Assembly (NCBI GenBank): GCA_027310735.1
Contig: DAIDAH010000023.1
Span: forward strand, 1 to 18,038
DNA length: 18,038 nucleotides
Source of the DNA: Methylotenera sp.
GTDB taxonomy: Bacteria; Pseudomonadota; Gammaproteobacteria; Burkholderiales; Methylophilaceae
Reading direction: 5' to 3'
Of this stretch, positions 1-6,505 are shown piece after piece. The position numbers were made by a program, and so were the translations under genes. How positions within the stretch are numbered: position 1 is the stretch's first letter; the number at the start of each line of letters is the position of its first letter. Below the pieces are notes generated by a model. It had not been told where the DNA came from, made no database searches, and saw only the letters and a list, made by a program, of their open reading frames with translations.

Positions 1-49
1 CTGTTACAGCATGCACTTCCGTTAGCAGAGGAATATCATCTTCATCCAT
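1..49 (-). CDS. N-terminal fragment of a small acidic protein downstream of holC (3' end outside window)
   Basis: An ATG at 47-49 opens a frame that stays open to the window edge and reads MDEDDIPLLTEVHAVT. A GGGG run sits 7 bases upstream of the ATG, and the start lies 11 bases after the holC stop, so it looks like the next gene of the pepA-holC unit. The acidic opening followed by IPLLTEV resembles the start of small uncharacterised betaproteobacterial proteins found between holC and valS (DUF2486-like). That is recognition from a very short stretch, so the family is only a suggestion. No function can be stated. Confidence 0.5.
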   Translation of the reverse strand, partial: MDEDDIPLLTEVHAVT

Positions 50-60
50 ATTTAAACCCC

Positions 61-489
61 TTAGCTAGAACTATCAGCAACATCCGTTGATTTCACCTCA
101 TAGCCTCGATCACGATAAAATCTGTATCGCAACCTAGCTGCCACTTTATCCGCTTCGTCCACACCTACCAACTCCACCAAATATCTGAAGCGGCTAAAAA
201 ACGGGGGATGCTGCGTCTGCAAATTAATCAAGATATCATCTTGCCGCAATTGCTCCCCATCCGCATCAAGTACGATTGGGGAAAACTCACTCGAAACTTC
301 ATCAGACTTAGCACTTGGCAGAAAGCTCGTCACAGCTTGCTGCCAAAGCACTTGTTGCAGAGCGTGACTCACGGCATCGTCTGGCGTAAAAATCGTTAAT
401 TGACGACCTTTTCCAACCGCTTTATCGCATAACTCTGCAATCTTTGCTAACTTATCTGGCACATTAAAAAAGAATTCAACTCGCGTCAT
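61..489 (-). CDS. holC: DNA polymerase III subunit chi (HolC)
   Basis: A 142-residue protein of normal length for chi, the clamp-loader accessory subunit that pairs with psi (HolD) and binds single-stranded DNA-binding protein at the replication fork. The N-terminus (MTRVEFFFNVPDKLAKIAELCDKA) and the block with GRQLTIFT.D...A..L...LW around residues 28-50 are the usual chi fold landmarks. The stretch ending FSRFRYLVELVG (about residues 99-110) matches the family's core strand-helix. The position directly after pepA on the same strand is a widely conserved arrangement (pepA-holC-valS in many proteobacteria). The gap to the pepA stop is only 14 bases, and the Shine-Dalgarno is weak, so it is probably cotranscribed with pepA and partly coupled to it. 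The C-terminus (VADSSS) is a short polar tail. Confidence 0.93.
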   Translation of the reverse strand: MTRVEFFFNVPDKLAKIAELCDKAVGKGRQLTIFTPDDAVSHALQQVLWQQAVTSFLPSAKSDEVSSEFSPIVLDADGEQLRQDDILINLQTQHPPFFSRFRYLVELVGVDEADKVAARLRYRFYRDRGYEVKSTDVADSSS

Positions 490-503
490 CTAACTAAATT
501 ACT

Positions 504-2030
504 TTACTTAGCACTATTCGCACGAGCTACTAGAAACTCTGTCAGCAATGGTACTGGTCGGCCTGTACCACCCTTCTCTTTACCAGACTTCCAAGCAGTA
601 CCTGCGATATCCAAATGTGCCCATTCGTATTTTTTTGCAAATCGGGACAAGAAGCAAGCCGCAGTAATGCTACCACCCGCCCGCCCACCAATGTTGGCCA
701 TATCGGCAAAATTACTATCCAGCAAGGGCTGGTAGTCATCCCACATTGGCATATGCCATGCACGGTCTAATGCAGCTTCCCCTGCACGCAATAACTCTTT
801 GGCTAAATCATCATTATTACTAAATAAGCCACTGGCATGATGCCCCAGAGCAATCACACATGCGCCTGTCAGCGTCGCGATATCTACTACAGCACTTGGC
901 TCAAAACGTTCTGCATAAGTTAAAGCATCACATAATATCAAACGCCCTTCTGCATCAGTATTCAACACCTCAATCGTGAGGCCTGACATACTTGTTAACA
1001 CATCACCGGGTCTTGTTGCGCGACCATCTGGCATATTTTCGCAAGTTGGAATGACGCCAATGACATTCAATGGCAAATCCATTTCTGCTATGGTCTTGAA
1101 TGTACCAAGCACGCTTGCAGCTCCGCACATATCATACTTCATCTCATCCATCTCAGCGCCCGGCTTGATTGAAATACCACCAGTATCAAATGTAATGCCT
1201 TTGCCCACTAGCACAACGGGCTTTTGACCTTTTTTACCTTTTAAATGTTGCATAACAATCAATTTTGGCGGTTCTTCGCTGCCTTGAGTTACGCCCAAGA
1301 ATGAACCCATGCCCATTTTCTTAAGCTCGCTACGCTCTAAAACTTCAACTTTCAGGCCATATTTTTTACCTAACGCTACAGCCTGCTCAGCAAGATAGGT
1401 CGGCGTACATACGTTAGGTGGTAAATTACCTAAATCTTTTGTCAGGCTTACGCCTTTAGCCAAAGCCTGTCCATCAGTCAGACCTGCTTCAGCTTCCTTC
1501 ACCTCGCTAGACTGTGTGACATTAATACCTAATTTCTCAACGCCCTTCTTTTTTTGCTCTTTTTTGCTCTCGTCACTTTTTCTTTTTGGTGCATCAAAAC
1601 GATAGGTTGCATCTAATGATACTTCAACCATGTGCGCTACTTTCCAGCGCACACTTAATTCTTTGACTGGTAATTCAGCCAAATATGAAACAGCATCGCT
1701 AGCACCACTAGTCGCCAAGGCTTTTACAGAGGCACGCACTGCTTTACAGTACTGTGTTTCTGTAAAATCCTGCTCTTTACCTAAACCCACCAACAGCACA
1801 CGCTCACTTAACACTCCTGGTACGCTATGCAACATTAATGATGCCTCTAGCTTACCATCCATATCACCACGCTTAAGAATATTCTCAATATAACCCGAAG
1901 AGGCTTCGTCAATATCCTGTGCAGCCCTCGACAACTTTCGCGACTCATACACACCAACAATGACACAATCGCTACGCTGTTTTTCCGTAGCACCATTTTT
2001 TATGCTAAATTCCATAGTATTGTGCTTCAT
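504..2030 (-). CDS. pepA: Leucyl aminopeptidase, M17 family (PepA)
   Basis: A cytosolic dinuclear-metal aminopeptidase that removes N-terminal residues from peptides; in E. coli PepA is also a DNA-binding protein in Xer recombination and carAB control. The M17 signature NTDAEGRL is at residues 357-364. The metal and catalytic residues are visible as K277, D282, K289, D300, D359, E361 and R363, with exactly the spacing of E. coli K270, D275, K282, D293, D352, E354 and R356. The N-terminal macro-like domain is about residues 6-145. A linker very rich in Lys and Glu (K149-K166) joins it to the catalytic domain. Two starts are possible. The ATG at 2028-2030 has AAGG 10 bases upstream. The in-frame ATG at 2013-2015 (MEFSIK...) matches the usual family N-terminus but has a weaker ribosome site. 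Length is 508 or 503 residues. Confidence 0.96.
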   Translation of the reverse strand: MKHNTMEFSIKNGATEKQRSDCVIVGVYESRKLSRAAQDIDEASSGYIENILKRGDMDGKLEASLMLHSVPGVLSERVLLVGLGKEQDFTETQYCKAVRASVKALATSGASDAVSYLAELPVKELSVRWKVAHMVEVSLDATYRFDAPKRKSDESKKEQKKKGVEKLGINVTQSSEVKEAEAGLTDGQALAKGVSLTKDLGNLPPNVCTPTYLAEQAVALGKKYGLKVEVLERSELKKMGMGSFLGVTQGSEEPPKLIVMQHLKGKKGQKPVVLVGKGITFDTGGISIKPGAEMDEMKYDMCGAASVLGTFKTIAEMDLPLNVIGVIPTCENMPDGRATRPGDVLTSMSGLTIEVLNTDAEGRLILCDALTYAERFEPSAVVDIATLTGACVIALGHHASGLFSNNDDLAKELLRAGEAALDRAWHMPMWDDYQPLLDSNFADMANIGGRAGGSITAACFLSRFAKKYEWAHLDIAGTAWKSGKEKGGTGRPVPLLTEFLVARANSAK

Positions 2031-2060
2031 AATGTTTTAACCTTTTATATTGTTTAGTAA

Positions 2061-2088
2061 ATTATCTCGTGTTTTACACGTAATTCAA
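2061..2088 (-). promoter_or_regulatory. Candidate sigma-70 promoter for pepA-holC
   Basis: On the minus strand a TTGAAT -35 element (2083-2088) and a GATAAT -10 element (2061-2066) are 16 bases apart. The predicted start, near 2054, leaves a leader of about 24 bases carrying the AAGG ribosome site before the ATG at 2030. This is pattern matching only. I did not find an equally good promoter for the divergent lptF; the best there is a weak TTTACA at 2073-2078 followed by an AT-rich stretch. Confidence 0.5.
2068..2080. repeat. Short perfect palindrome CGTGT-TTT-ACACG in the pepA/lptF divergent region
   Basis: The bases cgtgt (2068-2072) and acacg (2076-2080) are perfect inverted repeats separated by ttt. 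The palindrome lies wholly inside the 16-base spacer between the candidate pepA -10 and -35 elements, where a bound repressor would block polymerase. Five-base arms can arise by chance, so an operator role is only a possibility. Confidence 0.3.
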
Positions 2089-2119
2089 AGTTGTAAATAA
2101 ATAGTCACTCACAAATCAT

Positions 2120-3226
2120 ATGCTTTTTAGGCGCGCGCTTTTTCAAGAACTTATTTCTACGGCTACAGGTGCATTTCTTATCCTGATAGGGGTTGTCATT
2201 GCACAACGCGCTGGCTATCTAATCCAACTGGCGGCTAATGGCGTTTTACCCAATGACGCCATTAGCACCATGTTAGGCTTCAACATGATCAGGTTTTTAC
2301 CCATGCTGCTATCTCTCAGTTTGTTTTTGTCCGTGCTCATGACGCTGTCGCGCTGGTATCGTGACTCTGAAATGGTTATTTGGTTTAGCTCAGGCCTGAG
2401 CATTAACGCTTGGATTCGCCCAGTACTTACTTTCTCCTTGCCAATCATTGTAGTCATTTCAATTTTAAGCCTATATATTACGCCATGGGCTACTAATAAA
2501 GTTGAAGACTATCGCATGCAACTTGCCAGTCGCGATGATTTGGCTGCCATTAGTCCTGGGGTGTTCAAAGAGTCTCCCCATTCAGAACGAGTATTCTTTG
2601 TAGAAAACTTCGATGAACTAGGTAATGTCGTTAAAAACATATTCGTTCAGTCCATTCAGCACCAAAAGCTAGGCATTATTGTCGCGGCGCAGGGTAGTCG
2701 TCTTACTGAAAAAAATGGCGATAACTTTTTAATCATGCACAATGGCCGTCGCTATGAGGGCGCACGCAACTCGGCTGAGTTTTCGACCACAGAGTTTGAA
2801 CGCTACGCAGTGAGAGTTGAGCCTGCTGAAGTGAAACACGAAGCACCCAGTTCACAATCTAAATCCAATCAGGAGTTACTTCAAAACTTTAACAATGCAA
2901 ACAACGCTGAATTACAGTGGCGCCTTGCCATTCCAATCTCCGCACTGCTGCTTGCCATGCTAGCCATTCCTCTGAGTGCGCTTGATCCTAGAGCAGGGCG
3001 TTCTGCCAACTTCGCACTGGCGCTGGTTATTTACATCATTTACAACAACCTGCTTAACATCATCCAAGCATGGATTGCACAAGGAAAATTCAACGGCATT
3101 ATTGGTCTGTGGCCTGTACACCTGACATTTCTAATGCTCGTGACATATATGTTTTACCGACGCCTATTACAACGCCCCATATTACCTAACTTGCTCCCCA
3201 AGTTCATGGTCAAAACTCCTAAATAA
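2120..3226 (+). CDS. lptF: LPS export ABC transporter permease LptF
   Basis: A 368-residue inner-membrane permease of the LptB2FG complex, which extracts lipopolysaccharide from the inner membrane and passes it to LptC and the periplasmic bridge. The layout is the family's: three N-terminal membrane segments (about 13-33, 55-77, 98-122), a large periplasmic beta-jellyroll (about 130-260) and three C-terminal segments (about 270-288, 298-317, 330-348). The motif RWYRDSEMVIWFSSG (about 88-102) is the cytoplasmic coupling helix that contacts the LptB ATPase, and IPLSALDPRAGRSANF (residues 288-303) is also typical. It is transcribed away from pepA and followed 25 bases later by lptG, as in many Gram-negatives. 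No clear Shine-Dalgarno is visible ahead of the ATG. The polar C-terminal tail rich in Pro and Lys looks ordinary. Confidence 0.94.
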   Translation: MLFRRALFQELISTATGAFLILIGVVIAQRAGYLIQLAANGVLPNDAISTMLGFNMIRFLPMLLSLSLFLSVLMTLSRWYRDSEMVIWFSSGLSINAWIRPVLTFSLPIIVVISILSLYITPWATNKVEDYRMQLASRDDLAAISPGVFKESPHSERVFFVENFDELGNVVKNIFVQSIQHQKLGIIVAAQGSRLTEKNGDNFLIMHNGRRYEGARNSAEFSTTEFERYAVRVEPAEVKHEAPSSQSKSNQELLQNFNNANNAELQWRLAIPISALLLAMLAIPLSALDPRAGRSANFALALVIYIIYNNLLNIIQAWIAQGKFNGIIGLWPVHLTFLMLVTYMFYRRLLQRPILPNLLPKFMVKTPK

Positions 3227-3251
3227 GCGCGAATAACACCATAGCTCACCC

Positions 3252-4322
3252 ATGAAAATTATTTCCAGATATATACTCAAAGAAGTCAGTATCAACGTAA
3301 CGCTTATTATGTTGGCACTGATCGCAATGTTCTCATTTTTTGACCTGATTCAAGAACTTGAGAACCTAGGCACTGGCAGTTATGGTTTAAGCAAGGTATT
3401 GCTATTTGTTTTACTCAGTGCGCCAGGTCACATCTATGATGTAATGCCAGTCGCTGTATTGGTTGGCTGCATGCTTAGTCTAGGACAGTTTGCACGCTAT
3501 TCAGAGCTTGTTGTATTAAGAGTCAGTGGAGTTTCATTGCTCGACATAGCACTTTTGCTATTAAAAGTAGGTCTAGTATTCACCATTATCACTTTTTTAA
3601 TTGGTGAGCTTGTTACCCCATTTAGTGAAAAGCTGGCAAAACATATACGAATAAAAGCCACAGATGCTGTCATTGCTCAAGATTTCCGATCTGGATTATG
3701 GGTCAAAGATGGCAATAATTTTGTCAATGTAGAGGAGGTTTTACCTGATGCAACATTACTCAACATTCACATCTACGAATTTGATCAGAATTTTAAGCTG
3801 CGCTCTGCCAGCAATGCTAAAAGTGGACAATTTGAAGAAGACTACTGGAAGCTCAAAGATGTCAACAAAACCACATTTGATGGAGATGCTACCCATCTAA
3901 AACAATTTACCGAAGAGAAATGGCACTCGCTCATTCGCCCCGAGATATTGAATGTATTATTAGTCTTGCCAGAAAGAATGTCTGCCTTGAACTTATACTC
4001 TTACATTAATCACTTAACAGAAAATAAACAGAAAGCCACACTATATGAGGTTGCTCTATGGGGGAAGTTAATCTACCCGCTAGCCTGTCTGGTCATGGTA
4101 ATTTTAGCTCTGCCTTTTGGCTTTTTACAGCAACGCGCTGCAGGTACTAGCACCAAAATATTTATCGGCATTATGTTAGGCATCATGTATCAAATCATGA
4201 ACCGCGTATTCGTACACTTAGGCTTACTAAATGACTGGTCAGCACTATTCAGTGCAATTACACCAACCATTTTGTTTTTAATAGCAGGACTGGTAATGCT
4301 GTATTACGTGGATCGAAGATGA
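3252..4322 (+). CDS. lptG: LPS export ABC transporter permease LptG
   Basis: A 356-residue partner of LptF in the LPS transporter. The start MKIISRYILKEV is the typical LptG N-terminal amphipathic segment. Membrane segments fall at about 15-32, 50-78, 97-120, 273-295, 302-320 and 330-350, with the periplasmic jellyroll between. The block ending FARYSELVVLRVSGVS (about 80-95) is the coupling helix toward LptB. ALPFGFLQQRAAGTSTKIFIG near residues 285-305 is the usual fourth-to-fifth segment region. It lies 25 bases after lptF with no convincing ribosome site of its own, so translation may depend on the upstream gene. Its last 19 bases overlap, antisense, the end of the RDD-family gene. lptB, lptA and lptC are not in the window, which is normal for this locus. 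Confidence 0.94.
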   Translation: MKIISRYILKEVSINVTLIMLALIAMFSFFDLIQELENLGTGSYGLSKVLLFVLLSAPGHIYDVMPVAVLVGCMLSLGQFARYSELVVLRVSGVSLLDIALLLLKVGLVFTIITFLIGELVTPFSEKLAKHIRIKATDAVIAQDFRSGLWVKDGNNFVNVEEVLPDATLLNIHIYEFDQNFKLRSASNAKSGQFEEDYWKLKDVNKTTFDGDATHLKQFTEEKWHSLIRPEILNVLLVLPERMSALNLYSYINHLTENKQKATLYEVALWGKLIYPLACLVMVILALPFGFLQQRAAGTSTKIFIGIMLGIMYQIMNRVFVHLGLLNDWSALFSAITPTILFLIAGLVMLYYVDRR

Positions 4323-4762
4323 TTTGTGATAATTTTACTTTTGAGTAATCGGTCATGTAGAAACAGTCGGTCACGGTCAAAAATTATCCATAAAAAACCA
4401 AACCCAAACAGCATTAAGCCCAGCGAAGCTAGAACATACCTAGCAATTGCTCCCGGCAAAGAGATCAATCCTCCATCCTGTTCAACCAGTTTCAAATGCC
4501 AGGTTTTCATTGCAAGCGTCTGTCCATTTTTTAACCAACACCAAACAAAATAAAGCCCGACTGACAGCCACAGAAACAACTGCAATAAATAACGCTTGAT
4601 ACCATGAGTTGCATCCCCCATAAGCCAGAGATACAACAGTGTGCAGGCAAAGCTTAGTGCAATGACGACTAGCACCTCATATATAAGACAAGCCCCAAGC
4701 TTTATTAAACTTGGGGCCGTTGTTTTCGCTTTGTGCTTATTGCTTATTAGCTTATCAGACAT
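4304..4762 (-). CDS. RDD family membrane protein
   Basis: A 152-residue protein with three to four membrane segments (about 24-48, 60-78, 108-128). NGQTLAMKTWHLKLV (residues 79-93) and the C-terminal pattern IIFDRDRLFLHDRLLKSKII (about 126-145) are the recognisable RDD-family core. The family's exact function is unknown in most bacteria; transport or ion exchange has been suggested for some members. The Arg and Asp of the first segment that give the family its name appear here as Lys21 and Glu29 (IKLGACLIYEV), so the signature is conservative but divergent. It is the last gene of the sigma-factor cluster, 31 bases after DUF3106, and converges on lptG with a 19-base antisense overlap. A strong hairpin lies inside its 5' coding region. 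Confidence 0.85.
   Translation of the reverse strand: MSDKLISNKHKAKTTAPSLIKLGACLIYEVLVVIALSFACTLLYLWLMGDATHGIKRYLLQLFLWLSVGLYFVWCWLKNGQTLAMKTWHLKLVEQDGGLISLPGAIARYVLASLGLMLFGFGFLWIIFDRDRLFLHDRLLKSKIITNHLRST
4692..4717. repeat. GC-rich inverted repeat inside the RDD gene, possible terminator or attenuator
   Basis: gccccaag (4692-4699) and cttggggc (4710-4717) are perfect 8-base inverted repeats with a 10-base AT-rich loop; three inner TTT/AAA pairs can extend the stem past a bulged C. T-rich DNA follows on both sides: cgttgttttcgcttt on the plus strand, ttgtcttatat on the minus strand. On the plus strand it could end readthrough from lptFG. On the minus strand it would lie early in the RDD coding region (codons 16-24). 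The T-runs are interrupted, so termination is uncertain. Confidence 0.4.
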
Positions 4763-4793
4763 ATTTTGCTTATCTTAGAGTCTCACCAACACA

Positions 4794-5237
4794 TTATTCC
4801 AAATCAGCATCAGTATAAGAGTCAGGTGATTCAGACCTTAACTTCAAGCGCTGAGATTCAGAATACTTTTGATATCCCAACCATTTCTTACGCAACTCCT
4901 CTTTTTTCTCCGGAGATAATGCTTGAAACTCTTGATATTTCTTTCTCGCATTCTCACGTTCATATGGCGTCATTCGGCTCCATCTACTAAGCCTTTTCTG
5001 CACTAACTCTTGCTTATTAGGACTCATATTTGAGTAGTCTCGTGCAATATCCAGCATTTTCTCACGTTGCCAAGGACGCAGCGTATCCCACTCTGATGCC
5101 AAAGGTTTTAATACTGCTTGCTGCGCCGCATTCAATTGCGCCCAAGATACATTAGCATCTTCAGCGACAGAATATCCGCTAAAAAATAACGCTAAAATCA
5201 GTATCAGACATTTCAATCTGCCGCTGTATCCAACCAT
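4794..5237 (-). CDS. Exported DUF3106-type helical repeat protein
   Basis: A 147-residue protein with a signal peptide: short basic start, hydrophobic core LILILALFFSG (about 11-21) and a likely cut after YSVA (residue 25). The mature part is almost wholly made of six in-register 18-residue units starting at residues 32, 50, 68, 86, 104 and 122. Each begins with an aromatic residue (W, W, Y, W, F, Y), has L or M at position 4 in the first four or five and usually Ser/Thr-Pro near positions 5-6. It is charged and predicted all-helical. This fits DUF3106, a family without a known biochemical role. The ATG has AAGGGG 8 bases upstream and lies inside the end of the DUF3619 gene (25-base overlap), so the two are translationally linked. 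A periplasmic sensor or partner role for the nearby sigma factor is inference. Confidence 0.85.
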   Translation of the reverse strand: MVGYSGRLKCLILILALFFSGYSVAEDANVSWAQLNAAQQAVLKPLASEWDTLRPWQREKMLDIARDYSNMSPNKQELVQKRLSRWSRMTPYERENARKKYQEFQALSPEKKEELRKKWLGYQKYSESQRLKLRSESPDSYTDADLE

Positions 5238-5689
5238 GCATCAAACCCCTTATCCGCATATGCTTCTGGTGGCAAATCCGACGCCAGCAAATACGCATCA
5301 CTATGTTCTAAATTATTATTAAGTCCAAATTGTTGTGCTGCAAAAAATGCTAACAATAACGCTGCGGTTACTAAAATGAAGGACATAAGGCGGTGATGCC
5401 CCACATATTGTCCAACATGCTCCCCAAACCACTGCAACACATTACCGCTCTGATTTACCTCATGAGAAACAACCACTTGCGTTTGCAGTTTAGTCAACTG
5501 ACTAACCGCCAAACCACGCGCAACTAACAAACGATTTGATATCTCAGCATCTACATGCTGGACATGAGCATCCAACAAACCAACAACGCTATGCGCCAAC
5601 TGCGCCTCTGCAAACTCATTATACTCAGGCGTATTTTGAACCATGTGATTGCCTGTATTACTTGTCACTTCATTCTCATATTTACTCAT
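5213..5689 (-). CDS. DUF3619 family single-pass membrane protein, putative anti-sigma-like partner
   Basis: 158 residues from the ATG at 5687-5689. This start is chosen because a consensus AGGAGG lies 6 bases upstream; a longer in-frame start at 5749 would run into the sigma-factor gene and lacks support. Residues 1-100 are soluble, with a helical stretch near 25-65 (AHSVVGLLDAHVQHVDAEI... LLVARGLAV). One membrane segment covers about 101-119, and a short C-terminal part ends LPPEAYADKGFDAWLDTAAD. The last block is the family's recognisable end. The topology (cytoplasmic N-terminus, one TM, short outer tail) and position directly after a sigma-factor gene match membrane anti-sigma factors. 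No sequence identity to a proven anti-sigma domain is visible, and there is no zinc-binding HxxxCxxC, so the role is inference. Confidence 0.82.
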   Translation of the reverse strand: MSKYENEVTSNTGNHMVQNTPEYNEFAEAQLAHSVVGLLDAHVQHVDAEISNRLLVARGLAVSQLTKLQTQVVVSHEVNQSGNVLQWFGEHVGQYVGHHRLMSFILVTAALLLAFFAAQQFGLNNNLEHSDAYLLASDLPPEAYADKGFDAWLDTAAD

Positions 5690-5695
5690 CGCTAG

Positions 5696-5701
5696 CCTCC
5701 T
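5696..5701 (-). promoter_or_regulatory. Consensus Shine-Dalgarno deciding the DUF3619 start
   Basis: The minus strand reads AGGAGG here, followed by CTAGCG and then the ATG at 5689. It overlaps the TAG stop codon of the sigma-factor gene, so initiation of the membrane protein is tied to termination of the sigma factor. It is the strongest ribosome site noticed in the window. Confidence 0.75.
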
Positions 5702-6317
5702 AGCCGATCGAACCATCATCAACAAAAACAGAACCAAGCGGGGAAGCATCGCTTAAACCCAGCTTATCCAGACCCTGTTTCTTTAACTCAATTGCCAGTG
5801 CATGAACAGCGCGAGAACAGTGTGTTTTAACGCTACCGCCCGAACACCCCATGATACTCGCCGTTTCGTTCACATCCATATCTTCCCAGTAACGCAACAC
5901 AAAAGCTTCTCGTTGACGAGCTGGCAGCTTTTTTAGTGCATTCTCAATCAGGTTAATTGTTTGACTACGCGCTAACTGAGCTGAAGGCTCATCACTATAA
6001 TCTTCAACGTCTATCGTTTCCAGAGGATCTCGGTCTTCACCCTCTTCATTGTGACTAAATGAAGATAGTAACGTTGTCCACAAATTACGAACTTTTTGCC
6101 TACGCCAAAAATCTCGCATCGTATTTTGCAGGATACGCTGAAACAACATCGGATACTCTGCGGCAGAGTTTGTTCCGTATTTGTCGGCTAGCTTCATCAT
6201 TGCATCTTGCACGATATCAAGCGCGGCATGCTCATCACGCACGGCATACACCGTCTGCTTGAATGCACGCCGTTCTACCGCTTCCAGAAAGTCAGAGAGT
6301 TCTTTCGCTGTTGCCAT
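5700..6317 (-). CDS. RNA polymerase sigma factor, ECF-like (sigma-70 family)
   Basis: A 205-residue protein with the two ECF domains. Region 2 covers about residues 12-78 and includes DIVQDAMMKLADKY (34-47) and the RDFWRRQK core-binding and -10 contact segment (68-75). Region 4 covers about 123-176, with LPARQREAFVLRYWEDMDVNE leading into the helix-turn-helix ETASIMGCSGGSVKTHCSRA (151-170). An acidic linker (NEEGEDRDPLETIDVEDYSDE, 90-110) joins them, and there is a short extra C-terminal tail after region 4. Region 3 is absent, as expected for ECF factors. It is the first gene of a minus-strand cluster with DUF3619, DUF3106 and RDD genes. The start has no clear Shine-Dalgarno. Target promoters are unknown; self-regulation is usual in the class but I could not identify an ECF-type promoter upstream. 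Confidence 0.9.
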   Translation of the reverse strand: MATAKELSDFLEAVERRAFKQTVYAVRDEHAALDIVQDAMMKLADKYGTNSAAEYPMLFQRILQNTMRDFWRRQKVRNLWTTLLSSFSHNEEGEDRDPLETIDVEDYSDEPSAQLARSQTINLIENALKKLPARQREAFVLRYWEDMDVNETASIMGCSGGSVKTHCSRAVHALAIELKKQGLDKLGLSDASPLGSVFVDDGSIG

Positions 6318-6448
6318 GTTAAAGAATTAATACCAATATGCGGATAAAAACTGGGAATGAGTAATCACGTGTATGAACCTAACCGTTAATTCAGACCTGA
6401 TTGTTACTTACAAACTATATCTATAACGAAGTATATCAGGTTTACATT

Positions 6449-6476
6449 TTGCACTCAGCCCGCCTTTAGTTACAAT
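6449..6476 (+). promoter_or_regulatory. Candidate sigma-70 promoter for the PP0621-pilS-pilR operon
   Basis: TTGCAC (6449-6454) and TACAAT (6471-6476) are 16 bases apart. The predicted start, near 6483, leaves about 22 bases before the ATG at 6506. The rest of the 188-base divergent region (6318-6505) is AT-rich and shows no gene. No convincing promoter for the sigma-factor gene was found in it. Confidence 0.55.
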
Positions 6477-6505
6477 CATGTCAATTCGTTCGTTGAGCAT
6501 ACATA

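Noticed and set aside
208..399. Plus-strand ORF inside holC, and similar antisense ORFs inside pepA, the efflux genes and others
   Set aside because: They oppose well-supported genes, show no recognisable domains or ribosome sites and vary in a way expected from complementary codon bias.
4766..4990. 74-codon plus-strand ORF opposite the DUF3106 gene
   Set aside because: It is antisense to a gene with a signal peptide, a good Shine-Dalgarno and a clear repeat structure; no independent support was found.
5690..5749. A 20-residue N-terminal extension of the DUF3619 protein starting at 5749
   Set aside because: It lies mostly inside the sigma-factor gene and lacks a ribosome site, while the ATG at 5689 has a consensus AGGAGG 6 bases upstream.
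6396..6440. Inverted repeat CCTGAT / ATCAGG in the sigma-pilS divergent region
   Set aside because: Six-base arms 33 bases apart in AT-rich DNA are expected by chance, and no promoter element overlaps them convincingly.
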